In this document: positions 50,635-60,255 of the stretch, piece after piece | Layout of the letters: every line of letters starts with the position of its first letter | How positions within the stretch are numbered: the stretch's first letter is position 1 | Source of the DNA: Actinomyces haliotis | GTDB taxonomy: Bacteria > Actinomycetota > Actinomycetes > Actinomycetales > Actinomycetaceae | Assembly: GCF_015355765.1 (NCBI RefSeq) | Contig: NZ_JACWNA010000021.1 | Span: forward strand, 1-64,000 | Length of the DNA stretch: 64,000 nt | Reading direction: 5' to 3' | The notes under the pieces: generated by a model | Databases searched by the model: none | What the model was told of the DNA's origin: nothing | Seen by the model: only the letters and a program-made list of their open reading frames with translations | Translations under genes and position numbers: made by a program

Positions 50635-51177
50635 GTGACCCGTTCCGTCCCGCGCCGCACCCGCGCCCTCGCCGCCGCCGGCTCCCTCGTCCTGGCGGGC
50701 TCGGCGCTCGCGGGCTGCTCGGCCCACCCCGGCCGGGCCGCGTCGGCGTCCTACGACCTGCCCGACGGCACCCACGAGTCCGTGACGATCTCGGAGAACG
50801 AGGTCCAGAGCGCGGCCAGCCAGCTCAAGAACGTCCAGGGCCTCACCTCCGACACCGTCCTCACCGACCTCATCTGGCTGCCCGCCTACGAGAAGGTCGG
50901 TGCCGAGCACGGCATCACCGTCACCGACGCCGACGCGCGCTCCGCCCTCAAGGCCGCCAGGCTCAGCGCGTCGGACGCCTCGCAGACCACGATCGACGTC
51001 GTCCGCTCGGTCCTCTACTCCAACGCCTTCTCCTCGCTCGACCAGGACACCCTGGCCAAGGTCGCCGTCGAGTTCCAGGACATCGAGTCCTCCTCCTCGA
51101 TCGAGGCCTCCCCACGCTACGACACGAAGCGCGACTTCCTCGACACGACCGGCTCCTCGAGCGTCAAGGTCGGCTGA
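50635..51177 (+). CDS. Lipoprotein with SurA-N-like domain
   Basis: About 180 residues. Signal peptide with lipobox LAGC (Cys near residue 28). The mature part (SVTISENEVQSAASQLK, TDLIWLPAYEKVGAEHGITVTDADARSALK) resembles the helical N-terminal domain of SurA/PrsA-type extracytoplasmic chaperones, but no peptidyl-prolyl isomerase domain follows. Likely a membrane-anchored chaperone-like protein; this is inference. It sits between mfd and eno, where mycobacteria and relatives also encode a small lipoprotein or MazG-type gene. Confidence 0.75.
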   Translation: MTRSVPRRTRALAAAGSLVLAGSALAGCSAHPGRAASASYDLPDGTHESVTISENEVQSAASQLKNVQGLTSDTVLTDLIWLPAYEKVGAEHGITVTDADARSALKAARLSASDASQTTIDVVRSVLYSNAFSSLDQDTLAKVAVEFQDIESSSSIEASPRYDTKRDFLDTTGSSSVKVG

Positions 51178-51196
51178 GCGGCCCGCCCCGCCTCCC

Positions 51197-51230
51197 GACG
51201 GCGCCCCGCACCCACGTGCGGGGCGCCGTC
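51197..51230 (+). terminator. Terminator before eno
   Basis: Perfect 14-bp stem (51197-51210 and 51217-51230), 6-nt loop. Confidence 0.8.
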
Positions 51231-51246
51231 GTCTCGCCGCGCGTGA

Positions 51247-52632
<1,386 letters not shown>

Positions 52633-52707
52633 GCCCGTGCCGGGCGCGCCCGGCACCCGCTGGTGAGCTCCTCCGCTGAGGCGGGCGGCTCACTCGCCTG
52701 ACGCACC

Positions 52708-52743
52708 GACGGGGTGCGACGGAGAGATCCGTCGCACCCCGTC
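52708..52743 (+). terminator. Strong terminator after eno
   Basis: Perfect 16-bp stem (52708-52723 and 52728-52743), GAGA tetraloop. Confidence 0.9.
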
Positions 52744-52853
52744 GTCGCGTCCGCGCGCACCAGCGGCGCCGCTGCGCGGAAGCGCGTCGGCTCCGCACGC
52801 TCGCGAGCGCGACGCACCCCGACCGCGTCGAGCCTCTTCCCAGGCCCGTCTGC

Positions 52854-52859
52854 CAGGAT
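52854..52859 (+). promoter_or_regulatory. -10 box (CAGGAT) of the divIC-like gene, leaderless
   Basis: CAGGAT followed by 6 bases and ATG at 52866; no ribosome site. Confidence 0.4.
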
Positions 52860-52865
52860 CAGAGC

Positions 52866-53639
52866 ATGTCTCCACGCCGCCCTGCCGCCCGACCGGGCAA
52901 CCGCGCGGGCGAGCGCCCGAGTCCCTCGCGCAGCCGAGCCCGCGACACCCGTGGCGCCGGCTCGACGCGTCCCGCGGGCCAGGGTGGGAGCAGCACGCGG
53001 TCGGGCCGCGCCCGCACCGTGCGCAGCGCGGACGCCGCCACCGGCTCCGGGGTCGGCTCGCGCAAGGGGTTCCGCGGGGGCAGCAGAGGCGCCCGGGACG
53101 CCCGCACGCCCCAGCACACGGTCCTCAGGCTCGGAGGCCCCGACGGCGTCGCCGTCCCCGCCCGTGTCCTTGTCCTCGTCCTCGTCCTCCTCGGCGCCTT
53201 CATCGTCACCTTCCCCTCCTTGCGCGGCTACCTCCACCAGCAGGCGCAGTACGACGCCGTCATCGACGAGATCGCCTCCGCCAAGGCCACCTCGACCGCC
53301 CTCGAGCAGGACCTCGCCGACTGGAACGACGACGACTACGTCAAGGCCCAGGCCCGCGAGCGCCTCTCCTACGTCATGCCCGGTGACACGACCTATGTCG
53401 TCGTCGGCGCCCAGGCCTACGAGGACGGCTCCGCCTCGGACGGCGGCTCCGCCTCCGACACGGCGACCGGCCCCTGGTACGACACCCTGCGCGAGTCCGC
53501 CCGCGTCGCCGGTGAGGACGGCGAGCAGACCACGGACCCGGCGCAGCGCGGCTGGTCCACGGCCGTGCCCACCGTCCCGACCCCGACCTCGGCCCCCACT
53601 GACCTGAACGCCTACTCCCGTACCCTCGGCGAGCCGTGA
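52866..53639 (+). CDS. Septum formation initiator family protein (DivIC/FtsB-like)
   Basis: Bitopic membrane protein of about 257 residues: an Arg/Ser/Gly-rich cytoplasmic tail of about 95 residues, one helix (ARVLVLVLVLLGAFIVTF), and an external coiled-coil segment (YLHQQAQYDAVIDEIASAKATSTALEQDLADW) ending in the family motif DDDYVKAQARERLSYVMPGDTTYVV. It belongs to the divisome FtsQLB-type complex that activates septal peptidoglycan synthesis. The C-terminal Ser/Asp/Thr extension of about 85 residues is not part of the core family. Next to eno, as in most actinobacteria. Leaderless-type start. Confidence 0.9.
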   Translation: MSPRRPAARPGNRAGERPSPSRSRARDTRGAGSTRPAGQGGSSTRSGRARTVRSADAATGSGVGSRKGFRGGSRGARDARTPQHTVLRLGGPDGVAVPARVLVLVLVLLGAFIVTFPSLRGYLHQQAQYDAVIDEIASAKATSTALEQDLADWNDDDYVKAQARERLSYVMPGDTTYVVVGAQAYEDGSASDGGSASDTATGPWYDTLRESARVAGEDGEQTTDPAQRGWSTAVPTVPTPTSAPTDLNAYSRTLGEP

Positions 53640-53650
53640 GGAGACACCCC

Positions 53651-54241
53651 GTGACGCAGCAGCCCACCACCCCAGCCGGTCCGGCCGAGCCCACGACCGC
53701 CGACGCCGCGCCCGAGGCCGGCGCCGCGCAGGCCACCTCCTCCGCCGACGCCGCCGTGGCCCCCGAGGACCTCGAGGCGCTGCGCGAGCAGCTCGGCCGC
53801 GTGCCCCGCGGCGTCGTCGAGATCGCCGCGCGCTGCGTGTGCGGGCGCCCCACCGTCGTCCGGACCGCGCCGCGACTGCCCGACGGCTCGCCCTTCCCCA
53901 CGAGCTACTACCTCACCCACCCGGCGGCCGTGAAGGGCTGCTCCACCCTCGAGGCCGAGCACCTCATGGAGCAGTACAACGCCGACCTCGCCGAGGACCC
54001 CGAGCTCGCCGCCGCCTACGCCCGGGCGCACGAGGACTACCTCGCCCGCCGCGCCGAGCTCGGCACCGTGGAGGAGATCGAGGGCGTCTCCGCCGGCGGC
54101 ATGCCGACCCGCGTCAAGTGCCTCCACGCCCTCCTCGGGCACGCCCTGGCCGCCGGCCCGGGCACCAACCCCCTCGGGGACCGGACCCTCGCCGTGCTCA
54201 AGGAGCGCGGTCTGTGGGACTCCGAGCGCTGCTCCTGCTGA
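53651..54241 (+). CDS. DUF501 domain protein
   Basis: About 196 residues of the conserved actinobacterial DUF501 family; function unknown. The core runs from about residue 40: LREQLGRVPRGVVEIAARC, CGRPTVVRTAPRLPDG, the PFPTSYYLTHPAAVKGCSTL segment and GGMPTRVKCLHALLGHALA, ending with paired cysteines. The start is taken at GTG 53651 because GAGGAG lies 8 bases upstream; a GTG at 53636 overlaps the previous stop (GTGA) and is the alternative. Cotranscribed with divIC and ppx-like genes in most actinobacteria. Confidence 0.88.
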   Translation: MTQQPTTPAGPAEPTTADAAPEAGAAQATSSADAAVAPEDLEALREQLGRVPRGVVEIAARCVCGRPTVVRTAPRLPDGSPFPTSYYLTHPAAVKGCSTLEAEHLMEQYNADLAEDPELAAAYARAHEDYLARRAELGTVEEIEGVSAGGMPTRVKCLHALLGHALAAGPGTNPLGDRTLAVLKERGLWDSERCSC

Positions 54242-54325
54242 GCGCTCCCGCTCCCCAGGGCAGGCCCCCTCCGCCACGCTCGCGCCGGCCCCCTCCCTCC
54301 CCCGATCCGCCAGGAGCACGTCACC

Positions 54326-55318
54326 ATGACCCGCGTCGCCGCCATCGACTGCGGCACCAACACCATCCGCCTCCTCGTCGCCGACCTCCGTGAGCCGGGC
54401 GCGGACGGCCCCGCCCTGAACCCCGTCACCCGCCTCAACGAGATCGTCCGCCTCGGCCAGGGCGTCGACCGCACCGGCCGCCTCGACCCCGAGGCCCTCG
54501 AGCGCACCATGACGGTCCTGCGCTCCTACGCCGCCACCGTGCGCGAGCTCGGCGCCGAGCGGACCCGCTTCGTCGCGACGAGCGCCACCCGGGACGCCGA
54601 GAACCGCGCCGACTTCGTCGACGGCGTCCGCGAGGTCCTCGGCGTCGAGCCCGAGGTGGTCACCGGCGAGGAGGAGGCTCGGCTCTCCTTCGCGGGCACG
54701 CTCCTCGGCGTCGGCGAGCCCGACGACGGCCCGGGGCCCGAGCGCCTCGTCGTCGACCTCGGTGGCGGCTCCACCGAGCTCGTCCTCGGCAGGCGCGTCC
54801 CCGAGGCCGCCTACTCGATGAACACCGGGTCCGTGCGCGTCACCGAGCGCCACCTCGCCGACGGCGTCACGCCCGAGGCCGAGCGCGCCGCCCGCGACGA
54901 CGTCCGCTTCCTCCTCGACACGGCCTGCGAGCGCGTCCCTGTGGCCCGCGCCGGCGAGCTCATCGGCCTCGCCGGCACCATCACGACCATCACGGCCCAC
55001 GCCCTGGGGCTGACCGCCTTCGATCCCGAGGCGCTCGACGGTGCCCGCCTCAGCATCGACGAGGTCCTCGCCTCCTGCGACGCCGTCCTCCACTCCACGG
55101 CCTCCGAGCGCGAGTCCTGGGGCTACCTGCGACCCGGTCGCCGTGACGTCATCGCCGCCGGCGCGCTCGTGTGGAGCGAGGTCATCGGCCGCGTCGTCGA
55201 GGAGACGGCGGCGGCCGGGCATCCCGTGACGAGCACCGTCACGAGCCTCACCGACATCCTCGACGGCATCGCCCTCTCCCTCGCCGACGACCCCGCTCCC
55301 GAGCAGACACGGGACTGA
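54326..55318 (+). CDS. Ppx/GppA family phosphatase (exopolyphosphatase)
   Basis: Actin-like ASKHA-fold phosphohydrolase of about 330 residues, acting on polyphosphate and/or pppGpp. Phosphate loops: AAIDCGTNTIRLLVADL near residue 5 and VVDLGGGSTELVLG near 141. Also FVATSATRDAENRADF and VTGEEEARLSF, both characteristic. No C-terminal HD domain, so it is the short form typical of actinobacteria (Ppx1-like). ATG with CCAGGAG upstream, in the eno-divIC-DUF501-ppx cluster. Confidence 0.93.
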   Translation: MTRVAAIDCGTNTIRLLVADLREPGADGPALNPVTRLNEIVRLGQGVDRTGRLDPEALERTMTVLRSYAATVRELGAERTRFVATSATRDAENRADFVDGVREVLGVEPEVVTGEEEARLSFAGTLLGVGEPDDGPGPERLVVDLGGGSTELVLGRRVPEAAYSMNTGSVRVTERHLADGVTPEAERAARDDVRFLLDTACERVPVARAGELIGLAGTITTITAHALGLTAFDPEALDGARLSIDEVLASCDAVLHSTASERESWGYLRPGRRDVIAAGALVWSEVIGRVVEETAAAGHPVTSTVTSLTDILDGIALSLADDPAPEQTRD

Positions 55319-55323
55319 GCGCC

Positions 55324-56151
55324 GTGGCCTCCCTCGCCCGGCTCCTCGACGGCCCCGGACCCCTCCCCGCCATCGCCGTCGCGACGACGGCCCCCGACGC
55401 CGACGGCGTCGCCCGCCAGGCCGAGCAGGCCGTCCGCGAGGGCGCCGAGGTCATCGAGCTGCGCGCGGACCTGCTGCGCGGTACCCCCGCCGCCCAGGAC
55501 GGGGCCGACACCGCCGGTGCTGCGGTTGAGCGAGCCCGACGGGCGGTCGAGGTGCTGCGCAGCGCCCGCCGCGCGAGCGGGAGCGCCCCGCTCCTCCTCA
55601 CCATCCGCTCCGGCCTCGAGGGCGGAGCCCTGGACGGCGGCGAGGCGTCCTACGCGGCTGCCCTCGACGCGCTCCTGGGCGCGCTGGCCGACGTGGCGGC
55701 CACGGAGCGCCCCGACGCCCTCGACGTCGAGATCGGCCGCCCGGACGCCCCCACCCTCATCGAACGGGCCCACGGGCTCGGGCTGGACGTCGTCGCCTCC
55801 TTCCACGACTTCCACGCCACGCCGGGCGACGCCGACCTGTACGGCCGCCTCGCCGCCATGGAGGCCGCCGGTGCCGACGCCCTCAAGGTCGCCGTCACGC
55901 CCTGTGACGCCGTCGACGTCGCCCGGCTCCTGCGCGTTACCGCGGAGGCCTCCGCCGCCCTCAGCGCCCCCGTCATCACGATGTCCATGGGAGACCTCGG
56001 AATCGTCACCCGCGTGGCAGGCGCTGTCTTCGGCTCCGCCCTCACCTTCGCCACCGCCGGCGACCGTCCCTCCGCCCCCGGACAGCCCCCGATCGCACTC
56101 GTGCGCTCGGCGCGCGAGCTCCTCGGGCCGGACCTGCGCGCCACGAGCTGA
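55324..56151 (+). CDS. aroD: Type I 3-dehydroquinate dehydratase
   Basis: Third step of the shikimate pathway: 3-dehydroquinate to 3-dehydroshikimate through a Schiff base. About 275 residues. Family landmarks: EVIELRADLL near residue 44 (substrate-binding Glu and Arg), catalytic His in DVVASFHDFHAT and Schiff-base Lys in ADALKVAVTP, then SMGDLGIVTRVAGAVFGSALTFA. Many actinobacteria instead use the unrelated type II enzyme (AroQ). GTG start five bases after the upstream stop, so probably cotranscribed with ppx; no clear ribosome site. Confidence 0.92.
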   Translation: MASLARLLDGPGPLPAIAVATTAPDADGVARQAEQAVREGAEVIELRADLLRGTPAAQDGADTAGAAVERARRAVEVLRSARRASGSAPLLLTIRSGLEGGALDGGEASYAAALDALLGALADVAATERPDALDVEIGRPDAPTLIERAHGLGLDVVASFHDFHATPGDADLYGRLAAMEAAGADALKVAVTPCDAVDVARLLRVTAEASAALSAPVITMSMGDLGIVTRVAGAVFGSALTFATAGDRPSAPGQPPIALVRSARELLGPDLRATS

Positions 56152-56189
56152 CGTCGCGCCCGCGCCGCGCCGCGCCGCGCCGCGACGTC
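56150..56189 (+). terminator. Hairpin with GCCGC-repeat loop after aroD
   Basis: Perfect 9-bp stem (56150-56158 and 56181-56189) closed over a loop of tandem CCGCG units (four to five copies). The left arm includes the last two bases of the TGA stop. Confidence 0.5.
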
Positions 56190-56274
56190 GGCTCGAGCGC
56201 CGGGAGCGCGAGCTCCGCGGGCGCGTGAGCAGCGTCGCGCTGCACGGGCGTACCGCCGTCGGCCGCGCCTCGGG

Positions 56275-56280
56275 TAGAGT
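56275..56280 (+). promoter_or_regulatory. Candidate -10 box (TAGAGT) of rplY with long leader
   Basis: TAGAGT 146 bases before ATG 56427. The leader of about 140 nt holds no gene and could carry regulatory structure; only a GAGGAG ribosome site is clear. Confidence 0.4.
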
Positions 56281-56426
56281 GCCTGCGTTGCCCCGGCGAG
56301 GGACGCGCGGTCGTCTGCGCGCATCCGTGATCGACGTGGTGGTGCCGGAAGGTGCTGCGCGTCGTCGCGCCACGCCGGACCACCAGACCTGCGGGGCCTC
56401 TCCCCGCACCGACCGAGGAGAACCTC

Positions 56427-57080
56427 ATGGCTAACAAGGCCACCACCCTCAAGGCCCAGAACCGCACCGACTTCGGCAAGGGCTCCGCCCGCCAGGCCCG
56501 CCGCGCCGGCCAGGTCCCCGCCGTCGTCTACGGCCACGGCACCGACCCGCGCCACGTCATCCTCGACGAGCACGCCACCCGCCTCGCCCTGCGCTCCAAC
56601 GAGAACGCCCTCATCGAGCTCGACGTCGAGGGCGAGTCCGTCCTCGTCCTCACCAAGGACGTCCAGCGCCACCCGATCCGTCCGGGCGTGCAGCACGTCG
56701 ACTTCCTCGTCGTCAACCGCAACGAGCGCGTCGAGGTCGAGATCCCGGTAGCCATCATCGGTGACCCCGAGCCCGGCACGATCCACATGATCGACTCCTC
56801 CCACCTCCTCGTCTCCGCCCCGGTCACCGCCATCCCGGAGACCATCGAGGTCGACATCACCGGCGTCGCCGCCGGCACCGTCATCACCGTCGCCGACCTC
56901 AAGCTCCCCGAGAACGTCGAGGCCGCCGTCGACGCCGAGACCGCGGTCGTCAACGTCGCCGACGAGGAGGCCGTCACCGACGAGGTCCCCGAGACCGTCC
57001 CGGCTGAGGGCGACGAGGCCGCTGAGGGTGCCGAGGCCGCCGAGGGCGAGTCCTCCGAGGAGGAGTCCTCCGAGGAGTGA
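56427..57080 (+). CDS. rplY: 50S ribosomal protein L25 (CTC form)
   Basis: 5S-rRNA-binding ribosomal protein/general stress protein CTC. About 217 residues: the L25 beta-barrel (residues 1-95; RTDFGKGSARQARRAGQVPAVVYGHG, KDVQRHPIRPGVQHVDFL), the TL5/CTC C-terminal beta domain (95-185) and an acidic Glu/Ala-rich tail. ATG with GAGGAG upstream. Followed by pth, as is common in bacteria. Confidence 0.96.
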   Translation: MANKATTLKAQNRTDFGKGSARQARRAGQVPAVVYGHGTDPRHVILDEHATRLALRSNENALIELDVEGESVLVLTKDVQRHPIRPGVQHVDFLVVNRNERVEVEIPVAIIGDPEPGTIHMIDSSHLLVSAPVTAIPETIEVDITGVAAGTVITVADLKLPENVEAAVDAETAVVNVADEEAVTDEVPETVPAEGDEAAEGAEAAEGESSEEESSEE

Positions 57081-57141
57081 CCCCGCTCCCGCGCTGATCG
57101 GCGCGGGAACCTCTCGCAGGAACCCTCACGAAGGAGCTCTC

Positions 57142-57738
57142 ATGAGCGACCCCTGGCTCATCATCGGGCTGGGGAACCCGGAGACCCGGTACGCCCGCAA
57201 CCGCCACAACGTCGGCCACATGGTCGTCGACGTCCTGGCCGGGCGCACCGGGTCCCGGCTTTCCAAGCACAAGGCGCGCTCCCAGGCCGCCGAGGCCCGC
57301 ATCGGCCTCATGCCGGGCGGTGCGCCCGGGCCCCGCGCCGTCCTGGCCGAGCCCTCCTCCTACATGAACGAGTCCGGCGGCCCGGTCAAGGCGCTCGTCC
57401 AGTTCTACGGGATCGACCCGACCGAGCGGCTCCTCGTCGTCCACGACGAGCTCGACCTGCCGGCGCACGAGCTGCGTCTCAAGCGCGGCGGCGGCGAGGG
57501 CGGGCACAACGGCCTGCGCTCTATCAGCCAGGCGCTCGGCACGAAGGACTACGTCCGTCTCCGCGTCGGGATCGGACGGCCGCCCGGCCGCCAGGATCCC
57601 GCCGACTACGTCCTGTCGGACTTCCCCGGTCGCGAGCGCGCGGGGCTGGAGGTCACCCTCGAGGAGGCCGCCGACGCCGTCGAGCAGGTCGTGACGCTGG
57701 GGCTGGCCGAGGCGCAGCAGCGCCTCCACTCCCGCTGA
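57142..57738 (+). CDS. pth: Peptidyl-tRNA hydrolase
   Basis: Recycles peptidyl-tRNAs released prematurely from ribosomes. About 198 residues. Catalytic features: LIIGLGNPETRYARNRHNVGH (Asn and catalytic His), SYMNESG, HDELDLP (Asp) and GGGEGGHNGLRS (Asn). ATG with AAGGAG upstream, 61 bases after rplY with a weak 8-bp hairpin (57087-57108) between them. Confidence 0.97.
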   Translation: MSDPWLIIGLGNPETRYARNRHNVGHMVVDVLAGRTGSRLSKHKARSQAAEARIGLMPGGAPGPRAVLAEPSSYMNESGGPVKALVQFYGIDPTERLLVVHDELDLPAHELRLKRGGGEGGHNGLRSISQALGTKDYVRLRVGIGRPPGRQDPADYVLSDFPGRERAGLEVTLEEAADAVEQVVTLGLAEAQQRLHSR

Positions 57739-57755
57739 GCCGCGTCCCCTCCCAC

Positions 57756-57795
57756 GAGATCGGTCCGGAGCCCGTAGGGGCTCCGGACCGGTCTC
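57756..57795. terminator. Bidirectional terminator between pth and the response regulator
   Basis: 18-bp stem with one G-U pair (57756-57773 and 57778-57795), followed on the + strand by the T-rich repeat GTTGCTTGTTGCTTG. Confidence 0.85.
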
Positions 57796-57820
57796 GTTGC
57801 TTGTTGCTTGTCGAGGGGGC

Positions 57821-58543
57821 TCAGGCCATGAGGCCCGTCTCGTAGGCGACGACGACGGCCTGGACTCGGTCGCGCACGTCGAGCTTCGCGAGCACGTTGC
57901 CCACGTGGGTCTTGACGGTCGTCGCCGAGACGACGAGGTGGTCGGCGATCTCCGCGTTCGACATGCCCTGCGCCATGAGCACGAGGATCTCCCGCTCGCG
58001 GGGCGTGAGCGAGGCGATGCGCGGGTCCTCCTTCGCCTCGCCCGCACCGTCCTCGGGCAGGTGCGAGGCGAACATCTCCAGCATGCGGCGCGTGACTCGC
58101 GGGGAGACGACCGCCTCGCCGCTCGCCACGGTGCGGATCGCGTCGGCGAGCTCCGCCGGGCGCGTGTCCTTGAGGAGGAAGCCGGAGGCGCCGGCCTTGA
58201 GACCCGCGAAGGCGTACTCGTCGAGGTCGAAGGTCGTCAGGATGAGGATCTTCGTGCTCGGGCACTGACGGGTGATCTGCGCCGTCGCGTCGATCCCGTT
58301 GACCCCGGGCATGCGGACGTCCATGAGGATGACGTCGGGCTTGAGGGCGCGGGCCTGCGAGAGGGCGGAGGCGCCGTCGGAGGCCTCGCCCACGACCTCG
58401 ATGCCGTCCTCGGCGTCGAGGACCATGCGGAAGCCCATGCGCATGAGCGCCTGGTCGTCGGCGAGGACGACCGTCACGGGGCGTCGGGCTCCAGCGGCCT
58501 CGCCGGCCCCGGTCTCCTCAGCGGTCACATCGGCATCTGCCAC
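57821..58543 (-). CDS. NarL-family response regulator
   Basis: About 240 residues: receiver domain with acidic pair ADDQ, phosphoacceptor Asp in VILMDVRMPGVNG and Lys in GFLLKDT, then a LuxR-type helix-turn-helix (LTPREREILVLMAQGMSNAEIADHLVVSATTVKTHVGNVLAKL). The GTG start lies 19 bases inside the end of the kinase gene, so the two are coupled. It probably controls the adjacent ABC exporter or envelope genes; that is inference from neighbourhood. Confidence 0.93.
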   Translation of the reverse strand: MADADVTAEETGAGEAAGARRPVTVVLADDQALMRMGFRMVLDAEDGIEVVGEASDGASALSQARALKPDVILMDVRMPGVNGIDATAQITRQCPSTKILILTTFDLDEYAFAGLKAGASGFLLKDTRPAELADAIRTVASGEAVVSPRVTRRMLEMFASHLPEDGAGEAKEDPRIASLTPREREILVLMAQGMSNAEIADHLVVSATTVKTHVGNVLAKLDVRDRVQAVVVAYETGLMA

Positions 58544-60165
58544 GGCGTGGTCCCTTCATCGTCCTCGTCCCAGCGGAGCACCGCGCGGACTCTCCAACCG
58601 GTCGCGGTGGGCCCGGCGTCAACCGTCCCACCATAGACGGCAGCGCGCTCGCGCATGCCGATGAGCCCCTTGCCCGAGCCGTGCACCGGCGTCGATCCAG
58701 GGGCGGCGTCGTTGTCGTCGGTGAGCACCACGGTGCCCGTGTGCCGGCCGACCGCCAGCCTCACGGACCGGGTCGTCGGCGCGTAGCGCAGGATGTTCGT
58801 CATCGACTCCTGGGCGATGCGGAACAGGGTGAGCTGGAGGCCCTTGTCCTCCGGGAGCTCCCTGCCCGACCACTCGTACTCCACCGGGACGCCCGCGGCG
58901 CGGAAGCGGTCGACGAGAACTCGCAGGTCCGACTGCTCCGGCGCGGGAGCCATCGGGATGTCGCCCGTGCTGCGGTCAGCCCGGGCGTCGGTGGCCCGAC
59001 GGCGCAGCGCGACGATGTCCTCGGTCGGCTCGTGCGGGGCGACCGTCCCCGGGGGAGCGAACTCGGGCACGGGCATCTCACGGACGACCGGGACCGAGCC
59101 GGTCGTCGGCTGGTCGGGCGTCGTGCCGCCGAGCGAGAAGAGCGAACGACGCCGGGAGACGTGCGGTGCCGCCTGCGGGGCCGCCGGAGGCTCCGGCGCC
59201 GCCACCAGCTGTGCCGGCGGTGCCGGGGCGGGGGTGACCTCCCCACCGGGGGCTCCCGCCACGTCGCCCGGGACCGCGGAAGCGGCCCCGGCCTGCGGGG
59301 TGCGGACCGCCGGGTCGGACGACGCGCCCGGGTCGTCGCGCAGGACACCGACGAGGCGGCGCGTGTCCGCCAGGGCGGAGCGGCCGGTCTCGGAGAGGAT
59401 CCCGAGCGCCTCCTTCGCCATCTGCGGGTTGCGGTCGACGGAGGCGGCGGCGCCGTCGGCCATGGTGATCATGACGGCGAGGGAGTGGGCGACGACGTCG
59501 TGCATCTCGCGGGCGATCCGGCTGCGCTCGGCGGCGGCCGCCAGGAGGGCGGTCTGCTCGCGAGCGAGGGCGAGGCGGGCGGAGCGCTCCTCGACGGCGC
59601 TGAGGCGCTCGCGCTGGGTGCGCACGTTCATGCCGACGAGCACGCCGATGGAGTCGACGAGGAGGTAGACCGTGCCGAAGTAGAGCGCCTGCGTCAGCGT
59701 GAACGGGACCGTCGACGCGACCTGGTCCCCCAGCTGCACGGCGACCGCGGAGACGACGGCGCAGACCCAGGCCATCGGGGTCGACGCGTAGGCCGCGACC
59801 GAGCCGACGAGAACCGGGACGCCGAACCCCGCGTTCGTCGAGAAGACGTCGGTGAGGTAGGTGGGGCCGACGCCCTGGCGGTCGATGAGGAGGTTGACGG
59901 CGTCGAGGGCCAGGACGAGGAAGGTCAGCCCGGCCCACGCGAGGTACGGGTGGGAGCGGCGGACCGCGCACGTGCCCACGGTCGCCACGGCACCGAGCGC
60001 GAGCACCCACCAGCCGTGGTCGGGCACGATGTTCGTGGGACCCACCAGGTTCGGCCAGCTCGCGCCGATCCCGAAGAGCGTGAGGGCGATCCCGAGGAAG
60101 GCGTCGGCGCAGTGCGGGTGCTCGTTCCACCAGCGACGCAGGGCCCGTCCGGCCGTTCTCACCAT
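58525..60165 (-). CDS. Sensor histidine kinase (HisKA_3 type) with long proline-rich insertion
   Basis: About 546 residues. Five or six membrane helices (residues 20-175), no sizeable external sensor, a short coiled linker, then the dimerisation domain with REMHDVVAHSLAVMITMADG (phospho-His near residue 221). A low-complexity insertion of about 135 residues (275-410; Pro/Ala/Gly/Thr-rich, APAPPAQLVAAPEPPAAPQA) separates it from the ATPase domain: LFRIAQESMTNILRYAP (N box, about 453) and GKGLIGMRERA (G box, about 495). The intramembrane-sensing layout resembles kinases that work with antimicrobial-peptide exporters. ATG 60165 has AGAGGA upstream. Confidence 0.92.
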   Translation of the reverse strand: MVRTAGRALRRWWNEHPHCADAFLGIALTLFGIGASWPNLVGPTNIVPDHGWWVLALGAVATVGTCAVRRSHPYLAWAGLTFLVLALDAVNLLIDRQGVGPTYLTDVFSTNAGFGVPVLVGSVAAYASTPMAWVCAVVSAVAVQLGDQVASTVPFTLTQALYFGTVYLLVDSIGVLVGMNVRTQRERLSAVEERSARLALAREQTALLAAAAERSRIAREMHDVVAHSLAVMITMADGAAASVDRNPQMAKEALGILSETGRSALADTRRLVGVLRDDPGASSDPAVRTPQAGAASAVPGDVAGAPGGEVTPAPAPPAQLVAAPEPPAAPQAAPHVSRRRSLFSLGGTTPDQPTTGSVPVVREMPVPEFAPPGTVAPHEPTEDIVALRRRATDARADRSTGDIPMAPAPEQSDLRVLVDRFRAAGVPVEYEWSGRELPEDKGLQLTLFRIAQESMTNILRYAPTTRSVRLAVGRHTGTVVLTDDNDAAPGSTPVHGSGKGLIGMRERAAVYGGTVDAGPTATGWRVRAVLRWDEDDEGTTPWQMPM

Positions 60166-60187
60166 GGTTCCATCCTCTCCCCTCACG

Positions 60188-60238
60188 CCCGCCCCGGCGC
60201 GGAGCGGTCCTCCAAGGACCGCTCCGCGCCGGGGCGGG
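60188..60238 (-). terminator. Very strong terminator of the ABC exporter operon
   Basis: Perfect 23-bp inverted repeat (60188-60210 and 60216-60238), 5-nt loop, 18 bases beyond the permease stop and upstream of the kinase gene. Confidence 0.9.
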
Positions 60239-60255
60239 TGCACTGATCGCGCGGC

